Source: Xestospongia bergquistia
Taxonomy: Eukaryota > Porifera > Demospongiae > Haplosclerida > Petrosiidae
Length of the DNA stretch: 64,000 bases
Direction of reading: 5' to 3'
Assembly (NCBI GenBank): GCA_963965975.1
Contig: OZ014412.1
Location: forward strand, 11,980,849-12,044,848
Positions 10,920 through 21,229 of this stretch are shown one piece after another. Position numbers and translations under genes: made by a program. How positions within the stretch are numbered: position 1 is the first letter of the stretch; each line of letters starts with the position of its first letter. A model generated the notes under the pieces. That model saw only the letters and a list, made by a program, of their open reading frames with translations. It searched no databases and was not told the origin of the DNA.

Positions 10920-13900
10920 TAATAGTCTATTTGTTCATCTTATGATACATTTTAATGTCCTTAAAAATTCATATGGACAAATTGCATTCTGCACATATTG
11001 ATCTACCACTTATTAATTACAATGTCCTTTTTAACTGTTATTTACTAGGAAATTTTTAAGAGAGGAGATTTTCATAGTTTGCTTCTGAACATTTCTTGAA
11101 ATTTTGCAGATAAAGAAAATGACATCAAAATACATATACTTGCTTATAGTTTTATGATCAACAATTCTGTCACTATCTTAACATAATTATGGGGATAATT
11201 AACTCACACATCTTTATTTCAAAAAAGGTTATTGTCTCTTCACGAGGGACATGATTACAAAGCAGTAAGTCACATGAGGGAGGATTCTATAGTAATCCAG
11301 TCATGTAAGCTGCAAATTAGTTGTTAAAATAACATTTTTACAGTACATACTATAGGATTTAAACTTGGTGCTATATATATATATATATAATGAATCATAA
11401 AAATGTGAAAATTGGCACATCAACAATATCTCTCTATACAATAATGTATACTAAACTATGAAATGATTTTGTTATGTTATTATTTTCACTTCTTTATAAT
11501 AGTTCTGATTCTTGTGGACATGTTACTATTCGGTCTAAGCCACTACCTTATTCTGAGTCTGTTCAATGTAAATGACTTACATATTTCACATACTTTTTTG
11601 GAGATTATTGAAAACTCTGAATTTTTATTACTCTTCACTACAAATATTAAAATATATAACTTATAAAAGAACTGATCTTTTAGAAATGATTCATAAAAAA
11701 TCTGCACAGTTGTTAAATGATGTACAACTGCATAATTAATAATGAGTATCAAAAATTATTCATCTAAACTGATATACATGTTGTAGAGTTTGATATAATT
11801 ATAGTATACTTTGTAGTTGCTTTGTTCCAAGTTTTACCAAAATATGCAGAAAAAAAGTTAGTAAAGTATTTTGTAATATTAATATTAAGTATATTGTAAT
11901 AATATTCCTCACATTTACAGTCCTTCTCCAGTAATTATACAAAAGGTAACATTTAGATAATAACTAGAATAAATATAGACACTCTTTGATTTATTTTTTT
12001 AACCGTAGGAAGAAGAAAAGCACTATTTTCACAGGAAACTAGTTTATGGCAGAAAGATCAAGGTGTGAAGGAATGTAATATTGATTTGCTGACATTAAAC
12101 ATACATATATTTCTTATTTATAGTTACTTCATGTTGCTTCCAACTTGTATCTGCATCTACCTTTTATCTCATCAGATAATAGCAACAACAAGCAAGTACA
12201 TTCTTGGCTTTTGATGATGTGCTGTACATGTTCTACTGTTATATCCACTTTTGTACTCATCACATCATGATTCCTATCATTTTTCAGGTTACTCTTACAC
12301 AATATGATGATGCCTGCTTATTTAAAATTCTCCCCTCTACTTCTGGAAGAAACAATGAAGAAATTGTAGCTAAGAATTTTTTTTTTACTCATATAATACA
12401 TTGAGATTTTAGATTTATTCTGAAGTCAGTGCAACAAAAGGGCAATTACCATATATCATGTGTTCATAACACTTTAACTGAAAAGCAATGTCGCACAATT
12501 AATCATGCTAAAAGATACTGAAATGTAACTGTACCACTGATAGATTTAATTTTTTTCTTTAAGCCCTCAATTTCACAATAACTAAGAATAAAATATTGAA
12601 GTAATATATAAATTGCATAACATAGTGTAATGAGTACAAATTTAGTGCAGTTATATTGCAAATAATAATAGAGTATTTTAAAGAGAATTATCTGACATTA
12701 TTTGATTACATAGATGATAGTTTTGCATTCATTTGACAATTTTGTTTAAGTGTGTAATTCCACTGGGAAGAAACAAATGGAAAAAATAAAAGATCACGGA
12801 TTACTCTAATTTTTAACTTAATTGTTCAATTGTTATGGCTAGCTTGTAATATTTCTTTTAGATATGAGTTTATATTGGCAGTGACACATTCTGTGTTTAC
12901 TATTCAATCTCAAACAAGTACTCAAACTCCAATACCACACAAAGGAATTAGGGTATGTAGTTATTTTAATAACCTTTGACATTATTGTTATTGCATGCAA
13001 CACTAGCTAAAAGAAGTGGAAACAAACAATACAATTGTGCAAACCATAAATTTGTGCAATTTTGCCCGGCCTAATCTACTTGACTATAATTTGCTAATAA
13101 TTGATTCATGAATTTTTTAGCTATACAGTATGTAATCCATGGTCTATACTTGATTATGACATGATCAAAAACATTGCTCAGACCATGTTTTTACCCACAA
13201 AGAAAGCCACACAACCATTTAGAAAATAGCATGTTCTATATAATAATTATAGTTGTATGTCATGCAATTGTGTTTCCTTGCATTAAAATGAATTACTTGT
13301 ATGAAATTTTATATTTGTATATTCTTCCTTTATAGGGAGGGTCTGTAGTTCAGTTCCATAATGTGAAACTTGATTCTTACATTGCTTCAAGTAATGCTAT
13401 TAAATATAATAAATTAAATGGAGGTATATAAGAGGGCAATTTCATTGATCACTACTGCTATTTTCAAATTATACCACATATAATTGTGAAATATAAATTA
13501 TAATTTCTAAGTCTTTTTATACACTTTATAATTAGTTGGAGCAAGAAAGAAAAGACCTCTTCATGATACACAGAGGCAACCCCCTGTATCAGGAGACAGT
13601 TGGTGGCAATTAGAAAAGAAGGTAACACAGTTACCAGATTCAAAACCATACCCAATGGATGGTATGTGAAATAAATGCTTGCATTATCCATTGCAAATGA
13701 AATTTATTTATTTTGTGATATTGGATTACATGATGAACTTGACTATAGGCTCTCCATTCAAGTTCAATGAGAAATGTTGTATCAAACACATTCTCACAGG
13801 AAAGTATTTAGTCTGTGTAAAACCTGAACAATCTTCAAATGTACAGGTTGGTCTTTAACTGTATTGTAATGATCATGTAGCATGTTTGTTACTATTTATA

Positions 13901-14830
13901 TTGTACTGTATGTAGCTAACATTAATTGACTTAGAGAAGGTTCATAATATGTCTGATATAACTTTTGAAATCAAGTCAGGGAATCCTAAAGAAGTAGGTT
14001 ACTACATCCTCTATTGTATAGTACATAAGTATGTTTATAGGTGGATGATATCAAGAAAGGAAATCATATAAGATTAAAGCACAGTTCGAATGAGAAGTAC
14101 TTAGCAATTGAAGGTAAGATAATTGTTTGAATAATGATTGTTTATCGTCAAGATTTTTAGCAACTTATTTGCTCGATCATAGGGTGTACTATAATATCAC
14201 TTTCCTTTTTTATTTAAGGTGATTCCAGTGTTTTCTCACAGATTCAACAGAAAAGAAAGAAAGTGGAAGCAAATGGTTTAATGTCAGTATATTAATGATA
14301 AAATTATAAATATGCATTATTTAATATTAGCTGCAAGGTAATTGGGATAACCTTTCCATTTAACAGGGTAGTTAATTAGGAATTTTTATGAATGCTACAT
14401 AATAAACACTATAGTTTCTCATTCGTACAGTATATGTTCCCTTAGATACAAAACTTAATAAAATAATGTAATTATTAAACTGAATATTAAATGATAAATT
14501 TTGTCTAGCTACACCTTGTTGGTGATCAGGAATTTGATCAGAAGTTGAAATTATTTAGAATTGATGAAGTAAGTAACCTTTAATTATTGTATTCCAGTGT
14601 TAATTAAAATGTCATCAATTGTCACATGTATGTAGACTTTACTATGACAATGATATCAGAGCACATAGTAGAGATCATATTATCATATACACTATAGGTC
14701 AAACCAAAACATGTACATGCAATGTATTATATGTTGAGTGTCAAAACATTTCTGAGAAAATTCATGGAAATTTCAAAAGCTATGGCATGTTCTTATATAT
14801 GTTATATTTATGTTTTTAGGTCAAAATAAA
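10920..14830 (+). repeat. Segmental duplication, copy 1
   Basis: Pairs with 54,490-57,600 in the same orientation. Both share the introns and exons of the 5' half of the channel gene, from ATCTTATGAT(A/C)CATTTTAAT at about 10,936/54,506 through the exon ending FRIDE and the following intron. Copy 2 lacks about 1 kb covering exons 12,862-13,846. Similarity includes introns, so this is genomic duplication. Confidence 0.8.
11503..12100 (+). other. Candidate 5' exons of the channel gene
   Basis: Three exon-like stretches with splice borders are conserved with 55,390-55,850: 11,503-11,567, 11,921-11,945 and from about 12,010. The last reads GRRKALFSQETSLWQKDQ in a frame that is open here but carries a stop in the duplicate. 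I cannot settle the reading frame of the first exon (two frames are open) or find a start codon with confidence. They may be the N-terminus of the channel or its 5' UTR. Confidence 0.35.
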
Positions 14831-17800
14831 TTGATCAACTTTTTCTATCTATTAATAAACAATAAAATGCATAGAACGAAATTTATTCATAGATTAATTA
14901 TTTATGTTGAACTTACTTTCTCTTACTATATCAGCTGGACAAGCCTAAAAAAGAACTCATGACAGTTTTCAGCAAGTTAATTATATGGATAGAAGAACCT
15001 TCTCTAAATCCAAAGACCAAAGTCAAAATGATGCGAAATACTCAGGTAGTAGTGCCTTGTTTGTCAGTTTGACATATGCAAACAGATACTTTATTGCCTG
15101 ATATATAAGCTTTATCTGCAATGTATTTGTTTTAGGATATACTTACTAACATCTATATTGTTTGTATGCATTGAAATATTAAACTTTGTATAGTATTTGC
15201 TGATGAGCATATGGCTACGAACATAGAATGATGCTTACAAGGCCTTTGAATTATTGCAGCTGTTATTGGAAGAGACCAATAAAAGCAACAAAGATGTTGC
15301 TTATTCAATTTACAAAGATTTGAGAGTAAAGGAAGTTGTATGCAGAATGAAAGAATATTATGTGAGTATTTATCATTATATATAATATACTAACAAAAGT
15401 CTTAGTTATTATGCACTCTATCACCAAAATAACAGCTGTGTATTATTTGAGTTTGCACACACAACCAGATAAATTAACTCCAGCAACTGTGGACTTTCTT
15501 TAACTTTATTTTTTTTTGTAGAATTTTCCAGAAATATCAGAATTGAAGAATGATGCTATGTTAAAGGCCTATCATGTTTTGAAGAGTATTACGGATCTTG
15601 TTAACCCTTTACTTCCCGTTGACGAGTATACTCGTCATTAAAAAAGTGGGCGTAATTCCCAATGACGAGTATACTCGTCGTCTACTTTATACCGAGTTTG
15701 GCGCTCTGGTTTGCTTTGTGGAAGCGTCTTTTTTAGCTAGTCGTGCTTCAGGTAGCTGGGTTGGAAGGTAGAAATATCAAAGTAGCTGCTGTGTCTTGCT
15801 TTCAGACCATCTATGCTTGAAAACTCACCTTTGTATCATTTTGATTGTCAAGCGCGTGACTCGATCAAAGGTAAGTGTGAAGCTACAAAGTAAACATGCA
15901 ACTATTCATTATTATCATTTAACAACAATCATTAAAATATAGAACAATAGTATATAGTACACTGTTTATAATACGTGGAGCTGAGAGAGTTCATTGTTGT
16001 CACTATTGTAGCTGATACTATATTCAACAATAATCATTTATAAAAGATAAAACATTAAAAGTACAGTTTAAGAACAACTCACCATCTTATCATTCACTCT
16101 ATGAAAGAAACTCGACTTCTAAACACTTCCAACATCAAGATAGTAGGAATAAAACGCAAAACGAAGTAAAAAACGTGCTTATTACTTCAGGGCAAAATAA
16201 TTTGGTAATTACGGTATACGCCCACGCAAAAACTTGGCATGTAAAGGGTTAACATACAATTCGAAAGCTATGGTTAGCCATTTCTTTATTCCTTCAAATT
16301 ATATGCTATATCATTTGGGATAGTTACATGTGAGGTTGATGATGATATGTGGACATTTGTGAAAGATTGGACATTGAGCATTGAAGTTAATTATGTAACA
16401 AAGAATAATGAAGAGATTTTAACTAGTGTCTACTTTCCCTTTGATCCTAAGGTATATTCTTTATTTATTATAAAAAGATTGCAAGCATTATTATCCTTGC
16501 AATCTTTTTATAATAAATAAGTTGTTGTGCACATAAACTTTAATTACACTTAATAAAGTACTTACCCATTACAAATTATTTAAATAGACTCGTTATTATG
16601 TTTTATTGAGCACTGTGTTATTATCAAATGTATACCTAATTACAGAGAAAGTTATTAGATGATGACAAGGAGAAAATACAGTCTAACATCAAATGTGACA
16701 CTCCAGAATCAAAGAGAAAGTAAAAGATCTCTTAAATTGGATTACGTCTGTGCAGAAAAATGATGCCCACAAAGTGACCATTATATGTGTATTGTCTAAC
16801 TTTATTCTTCATGCAAAGTGCCAGACTAGTAATACATACACATGTACAAGTATTTTTTATACATATTGAAAACATCAAATTAAATTTATTGTCTTAATAA
16901 TTAGAATAAATATTTGAGCAAGCTCCCCTTTTATAAAGAAGGATCGTAAGTTCAAATGTTTTGTTTTATCTGTTTCATTGCTTTTAGAGTTCTACTCCAT
17001 TGGGTTTTGATTATTTTAACAATTCTGTTCAACCTCTTCATTCTGTTCCTGTACAAAGCTCCACAAGACCAAAGGTACAATCAGTTCACATGGCTATAAT
17101 AATTTCTTTTATATCTCTTTATTAAGTTCTCCAAATGTCACAAACAGCACTGCTGCAATGACAGACCTACACATTGCTACTTGGTTTAAGAACTACTTAC
17201 ATTACTTTCTAGGAAGTTTCCATTTCATATTTAGTCTGTTGATGTTATGAGAATACATACTCAGAGAAAAAACTAACTTCATTTTTGCTTTTCCTTGGGT
17301 TCAGAGAAAACTGTAAGTATAAGACATTGTGATCTCAATTGAGCATGCACAGAGTCTGCTTGTCCTTATCAATAAACATAATCATACATTGCAATAAAAA
17401 TTTTTATTGATTTCTTTCATACAGATATAAATTGAAGAAATGGTCTAAAGAAAACTACCATTTAGAACAATGGTGCAAGGACAAAGTATGTTGTACATGT
17501 GGAAGAATTACTCGGCAGCCTAAATAGTTTGAAGATAAGAAGAAAAAAGTCAATAAAAAGTCATCAGACAAAAAGAAAATACTTATTTGGCTCAGTGGAT
17601 GATTTGATGAACCAGAAGAAAGCTTATGCTTCAATGTCAACTTCTTTGGCTTCAATTCATTGTATCACTGGATATTTGTATTTTCTTCATTTTTTTGCTT
17701 GATTGTTTCAGGATATTTCTACTGTATTTGTTTACTTTATATCATTATTAACATTGATGTTATACGACATGTGGTAAAAGCTGTGGGTGAGAAAGGTACA

Positions 17801-19010
17801 AAATGTTGTACAAACTCAGTTCAGTTAATATATACTTATTTTTCATATCTAGTGGAACAATTAATTTTCATTGGACTGTTAACATTGGCTATCTTATTGA
17901 TTTATGCTGTCTTCTCTTTTGCCTTTATGCGTAAATTCTTTGATACAGCTGACAGCAATCTATTCTGTCAAACATTATGGCAATGCTATGTCACTGTAAT
18001 AAGAGAAGGTTTTCTAAATTCTTTTGGAGGAGTATGTTGACAAAATTGTTGTTATTTATGTTCTGAATTATTTCTATAGTCCATTCCTGTCTATTATGAT
18101 GGTCAGCTTGAATCTCGTTTTGTAACATATAGTTGGAGATCTTTTATTGATTTGTCATTCCTTGTCATAGTGGTTATTGTTACATTGAATGTCATTGTAG
18201 CTATTTTTGTGGACAGTTTCTCTGAACTTCGTGTAAAAGTAGTGAGGGTTTGATATAATTTATTTTCTTTTAATTTTTAATGCAGGATGAGGTTCTAAAA
18301 GATAAGAATGATTTCTGCTTCATTTGTGGTATTGAGAGTGATGTCTTTGAAAAGAAAGGAAAACAGATACACATGTCTCATGCATCATTTTAATAGCATA
18401 ATTATGTACAAGGCATACCTGCATGGTCAAAGATTGAACTAGGTATTGAACTTGTGATAATGACAGTATAATACTAACAAATGAACATAGGTGTATTAGT
18501 AATATAGTTCCATAAATAATCTATGTCATTCAACAATTTAATTTGTATAGTCATTCTCTGATCATTATCATGGGAGTCATAACATGACATTAAACATTAA
18601 ACTAGTTGTGATAGTCACAGTACAATACTAAGGAATGAACATAGGTGTATCAGTATTATAATTCCACAAATAATCTGTGTCATTCAGCAATTTAATTATA
18701 TAGTCATTATCTGACCATTATCATGGGAGTCATAACATGTACAACTACATCTATTATTCACTTTACATCTACTCAATGCAAACTCAAGATCATAATGCAA
18801 AAGAGAAGTTCGTCTATGAATCTGTAAGTTAATTCATTCCAAAATACAGTACAATATATTGTCATCACTTTTTAATTTAAGATGGAGAAAAAAAGTATAA
18901 AATTCTTCCCACTTCGAGAAGCCAAAGAACTAGGTGGTTGTATGTCTGTTTCTGATACACAACACTCTACAGACATTGTTTACAAGATTGGGAAAAAAAT
19001 AAAAAAATAA
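12288..19010 (+). CDS. IP3-receptor/RyR-like calcium channel, reduced form (possibly a pseudogene)
   Basis: Ligand-gated Ca2+-release channels of this family normally sit in the ER membrane. Splice-bounded exons in order: 12,288-~12,355 (ACLFKILP, cf. the family's DCLFK.CP in the N-terminal domain); 12,862-12,952; 13,336-13,423 (GGSVVQFHNVKL, MIR start); 13,536-13,661 (WWQLEKK); 13,749-13,846 (KHILTGKYL); 13,916-13,993; 14,041-14,113 (LKHSSNEKYLAIEG); 14,219-14,286; 14,509-14,568; 14,935-15,045; 15,260-15,361; 15,522-15,604 + 16,253-16,272; 16,324-16,451 (SVYFPFDP, cf. the family's K(I/V).FP.P before TM1); 16,646-16,719; 16,988-17,074 (TM1); 17,425-17,485; 17,528-18,031 (TM helices and pore); 18,080-18,232 (last TM, VIVAIFVDSFSELR); 18,286-18,374 (FCFICGIESDVFEKKG); 18,730-18,823 (HNMYNYIYYS); 18,882-19,010, TAA. 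Phases agree from 12,862 on. The total is ~800 aa against ~2,700 in true receptors; most of the RIH/helical core is absent. Lesions: MITE in an exon, TGA at 17,600. Confidence 0.75.
15605..16248. mobile_element. piggyBac-type MITE inserted in an exon
   Basis: A 644-bp insert begins CCCTTTAC and ends GTAAAGGG, and is flanked on both sides by TTAA (15,601-15,604 and 16,249-16,252). This is the piggyBac target and end structure. Just inside, GTGGGCGTAA on the left mirrors TACGCCCAC on the right. The left end has two perfect palindromes, GACGAGTATACTCGTC, at 15,621-15,636 and 15,664-15,679. There is no transposase frame, so it is nonautonomous. It splits a channel-gene exon after GAT CTT GTT AAC; removing it with one TTAA restores the frame to the donor at 16,273. 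Confidence 0.88.
16461..16520. repeat. Perfect 25-bp stem hairpin in an intron
   Basis: The arm TTATTTATTATAAAAAGATT plus GCAAG (16,461-16,485) is followed by a 10-nt loop and its exact reverse complement (16,496-16,520). It starts ten bases after the splice donor of the exon ending at 16,451. A perfect stem of this length is uncommon by chance; it may be a tiny MITE or an RNA hairpin. Confidence 0.85.
17528..18031 (+). CDS. Channel pore exon of the IP3-receptor-like gene
   Basis: This is the largest exon (504 bases, phase 0 at both ends). After a Lys-rich start and an in-frame TGA at 17,600-17,602, it reads FDEPEESL, then membrane segments WIFVFSSFFCLIVSG, FYCICLLYIIINID, and LIFIGLLTLAILLIYAVFSF. 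The segment DVIRHVVKAV after the second is the S4-S5-linker-like helix known from IP3 receptors. The pore side reads CQTLWQCYVTVIREGFLNS, then FGG, ending at donor GTATGT. In canonical receptors the corresponding part reads CDTL..C..T.L.HGLR.GGGVGD, so the turn containing the selectivity filter is altered. Confidence 0.75.
18430..18760. repeat. ~170-bp tandem duplication spanning a splice acceptor
   Basis: Two imperfect head-to-tail copies (about 18,430-18,595 and 18,600-18,765) share GAACATAGGTGTAT, the middle and TTATCATGGGAGTCATAACATG. The second copy ends in the acceptor and first codons of the exon at 18,730 (HNMYNY); the first carries a duplicate acceptor and the first codons only. Confidence 0.8.
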
Positions 19011-19054
19011 GCTAGCTGTCCCAACACAGCAACCTTTTTAGTAAAGACAAACGT

Positions 19055-19075
19055 TCTTTGTTTAAATAAAAACAA
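19055..19075 (+). terminator. Candidate polyadenylation signal of the channel gene
   Basis: AATAAA within GTTTAAATAAAAACAAAC lies about 55 bases after the TAA at 19,008-19,010. This is a normal place for a eukaryotic polyadenylation signal. AT-rich sequence makes chance hits common. Confidence 0.4.
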
Positions 19076-19285
19076 ACTTTCTTTGTTTACTTTGTTCAGT
19101 TTTTAGATATAGTTATATTCTAGTGTTATATTAGAAGCTGATTATTTTATGGTAGCGTGTAGTACATAAATAACAATGTCTTTAGAATGTTTATTTTGAT
19201 CTATATTATGTAATTTCAACAAAACTCTTTAAAGTTCAGTTTTGAACTGCAGGCACAAAATATGTATGTATATAATAGATTTCAG

Positions 19286-19534
19286 TCAGAACCTTTCAAT
19301 TAAGTCACTAGCAATTAAGATGCTGGATGGGTCCATGCACATATTTCGCCATTCAACTTTCAAAGAAATTGAAGAAATGGTGGAAATATACAGAGACCTA
19401 AGTGGATACAATAGGGTTACGTTATTAATACTTAAAACTGATAGTGGCAAAACAGATCCAGCAGTTACTAGTAACTCCTGAAGTACAGCGTTTGGAAGTG
19501 TGATTGCTGGAGTATTAGTTGAAGCCTCAAACAT
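19286..19534 (-). other. Unassigned open frame, possibly a GAIN-like fragment
   Basis: An 82-codon frame with PAITLPNAVLQEL followed by LPLSVLSINNVTLLYPL. The alternation of a hydrophobic strand, Pro-Asn and a terminal (L/F)(Y/F)P(L/V) is loosely like the end of GAIN domains of adhesion receptors, which are numerous in sponges. No GPS cleavage motif, membrane segment or clear splice border accompanies it. Low confidence; a chance frame is possible. Confidence 0.2.
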
Positions 19535-19808
19535 AACATAAATTTCTCTTTAGTAGGTAATCAATCAAAAATTTCCACATTCACCTGCTCCAATTTTGCC
19601 TACTGTGTTTTTTGCCTACGTATGTTTGTGATTAGTGCTCATCCCTTTTAGTCTCCAGTATCATTATATCCACTACCTCTGTCAATGATGATTATGTTAG
19701 TGAAGTTATTGTGTTATGTGTATGTTACTACTGATACAACTAGGAGATGGACAAAAACCTACTAACAGACCTAGTAATAGTAAGTAGTGAATGGTCATTA
19801 ACATAGAC

Positions 19809-19924
19809 TTCATAATGATAACTGCATCTATCCTATCAGAACAGGTTAATACCAGTTCTTTCAATGATATACATGCTTGACAGTTTTACAATGTTGATCA
19901 CAATAGTAATTGTACATACTACTA
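19809..19924. repeat. 115-bp direct repeat, left copy, flanking a DIRS element
   Basis: Matches 22,629-22,745 at roughly 90% or more, in the same orientation, from TTCATAATRATAACTGCATC to TAATTGTACATACTACT. The DIRS coding sequence begins immediately after it and lies between the two copies. Confidence 0.85.
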
Positions 19925-19926
19925 AT

Positions 19927-21160
19927 ACAAACAGTTGATTTGTTAGCCGAGATCCAAATATGTCCACCTCCATAGGACTCATTGTCACCAGGATTTTCTG
20001 GAACATCACCATCCAGTCTGATTGGTCTCTCATTACCTTGACTCCAGATCGGCGATCACATTCTGCTTTCCTGGTAGGTGTTGTGCTGATAGAATAATGT
20101 CCTTCTCCAGGCACCACATCCAAAAATCTCTTGCTAAGGTGGTTGCTTCGAGTGATACTGTCCCTCCCAGGTTGTTGATGTATGCTACTGCAGTCATGTT
20201 GTCTAGATACAACAAGACATGTTCGTTTGTCTGACCATTGAGCTTCCAACTCCACCTGGCTAGATGGTGTGCCCACCAGTCGAGGTCTGTCCTCGCACCA
20301 TCTGAAAGTAGGCAGGGACCATTGTAGCATTGGTTGCCCTTCTCTAGTGCCTTTGCTAGATCTCTCTGGATATGTCTGTAAAAGTGAGGTGTTGGTGGAA
20401 CAGCTTGTGACACAGCATTTATCTTCCCTAGCACACTCGAGACGTCCTGAGCACGTGAGCAGAAGGAGGTCGCTTTCGCCTTCAGTTTCTTGATTGTCTG
20501 ACCTGAGAGGCGGAGCTCCAAGGAGGGGGTGTGTATCATCATACCCAAGAACTCTATCTCTTGTGTTGGAGTCGTGATCGCTTTCTTTGGATGGACTATA
20601 AAGCCTAGGTTCTCCAGGTAAAAGATCAGAGCTAATGTGTGGTCTCTTTGCCTTTCTGGGGATTCGGCCATCACCAGCCTTAGGGTCTTGGTAAAGATCC
20701 AAGAGGCACATGATAGACCAAAGGGGAGGCTAGTGAATTGGTAATAACTTCACCTCACCAGGTATTTCCTCTCCATCTTGTGAATCGGAACCATGAAATA
20801 AATATCCTTCAGATCCACCCTGGTGAGCCAATCGTTCTCTCTTAGCAGGTCTTTCAGTGTATGAATGCCCTTCATCTTGAAGTGCTGAGGAAGGATGAAT
20901 TTGTTGATGACTGGTCCTGTTCCCCCATCCTTCTTGGGGACAATAAATAGATTTGAGTAAAAACCTTCCTGACTTTCTGAAGGATGGATTTCCTTGATTG
21001 CCCCTTTGGACAGCATAGACTCCACCTCCAGATCTATTAACTCCTGCTCGATTGAGGAAAGACTGGAGTTGTATAGGGGCTTGCTTTGGAATGGTTCCCT
21101 GAAGAATTCCATTTGAAAACCTGTAATAGTTTGCAATACCCAATGATCCTGGGTTTATTA
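19927..21160 (-). pseudogene. DIRS reverse transcriptase-RNase H, broken
   Basis: RT begins near 21,160 with TITGFQMEFFREPF, then SKGAIKEI, FIVPKKDGG and LKDIYFMVPI. A single TGA at 20,750-20,752 interrupts it before YQFTSLPFGLSCASWIFTKT. The normal next element, the YxDD catalytic box, is absent: KTLR runs straight into LVMAESPE, an apparent in-frame deletion of about 20 residues. RT then resumes with YLENLGFIVHPKK and IEFLGMMIHT. RNase H of the DIRS kind follows: LYLDNMTAVAYINNLGG and LSAQHLPGKQNVIAD. It frameshifts near 20,033 and ends with DQSDW and IFGSRLTNQLFV at about 19,930. It is inactive on three counts. Confidence 0.85.
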
Positions 21161-21229
21161 CTTCCCAGTTTTGTATAAAACATGCCAACCTACCTGCTAG
21201 TGGATGAGCTCTCTGAGCTACTACCTGTG

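Noticed and set aside
17305..17312. An 8-base microexon between TTCAG and GTAAGT in the channel gene
   Set aside because: Including it would break the reading phase; joining 17,074 directly to 17,425 keeps it.
17600..17602. TGA read as selenocysteine
   Set aside because: No selenocysteine at this site in known relatives and no SECIS-like hairpin recognised; a nonsense mutation is simpler.
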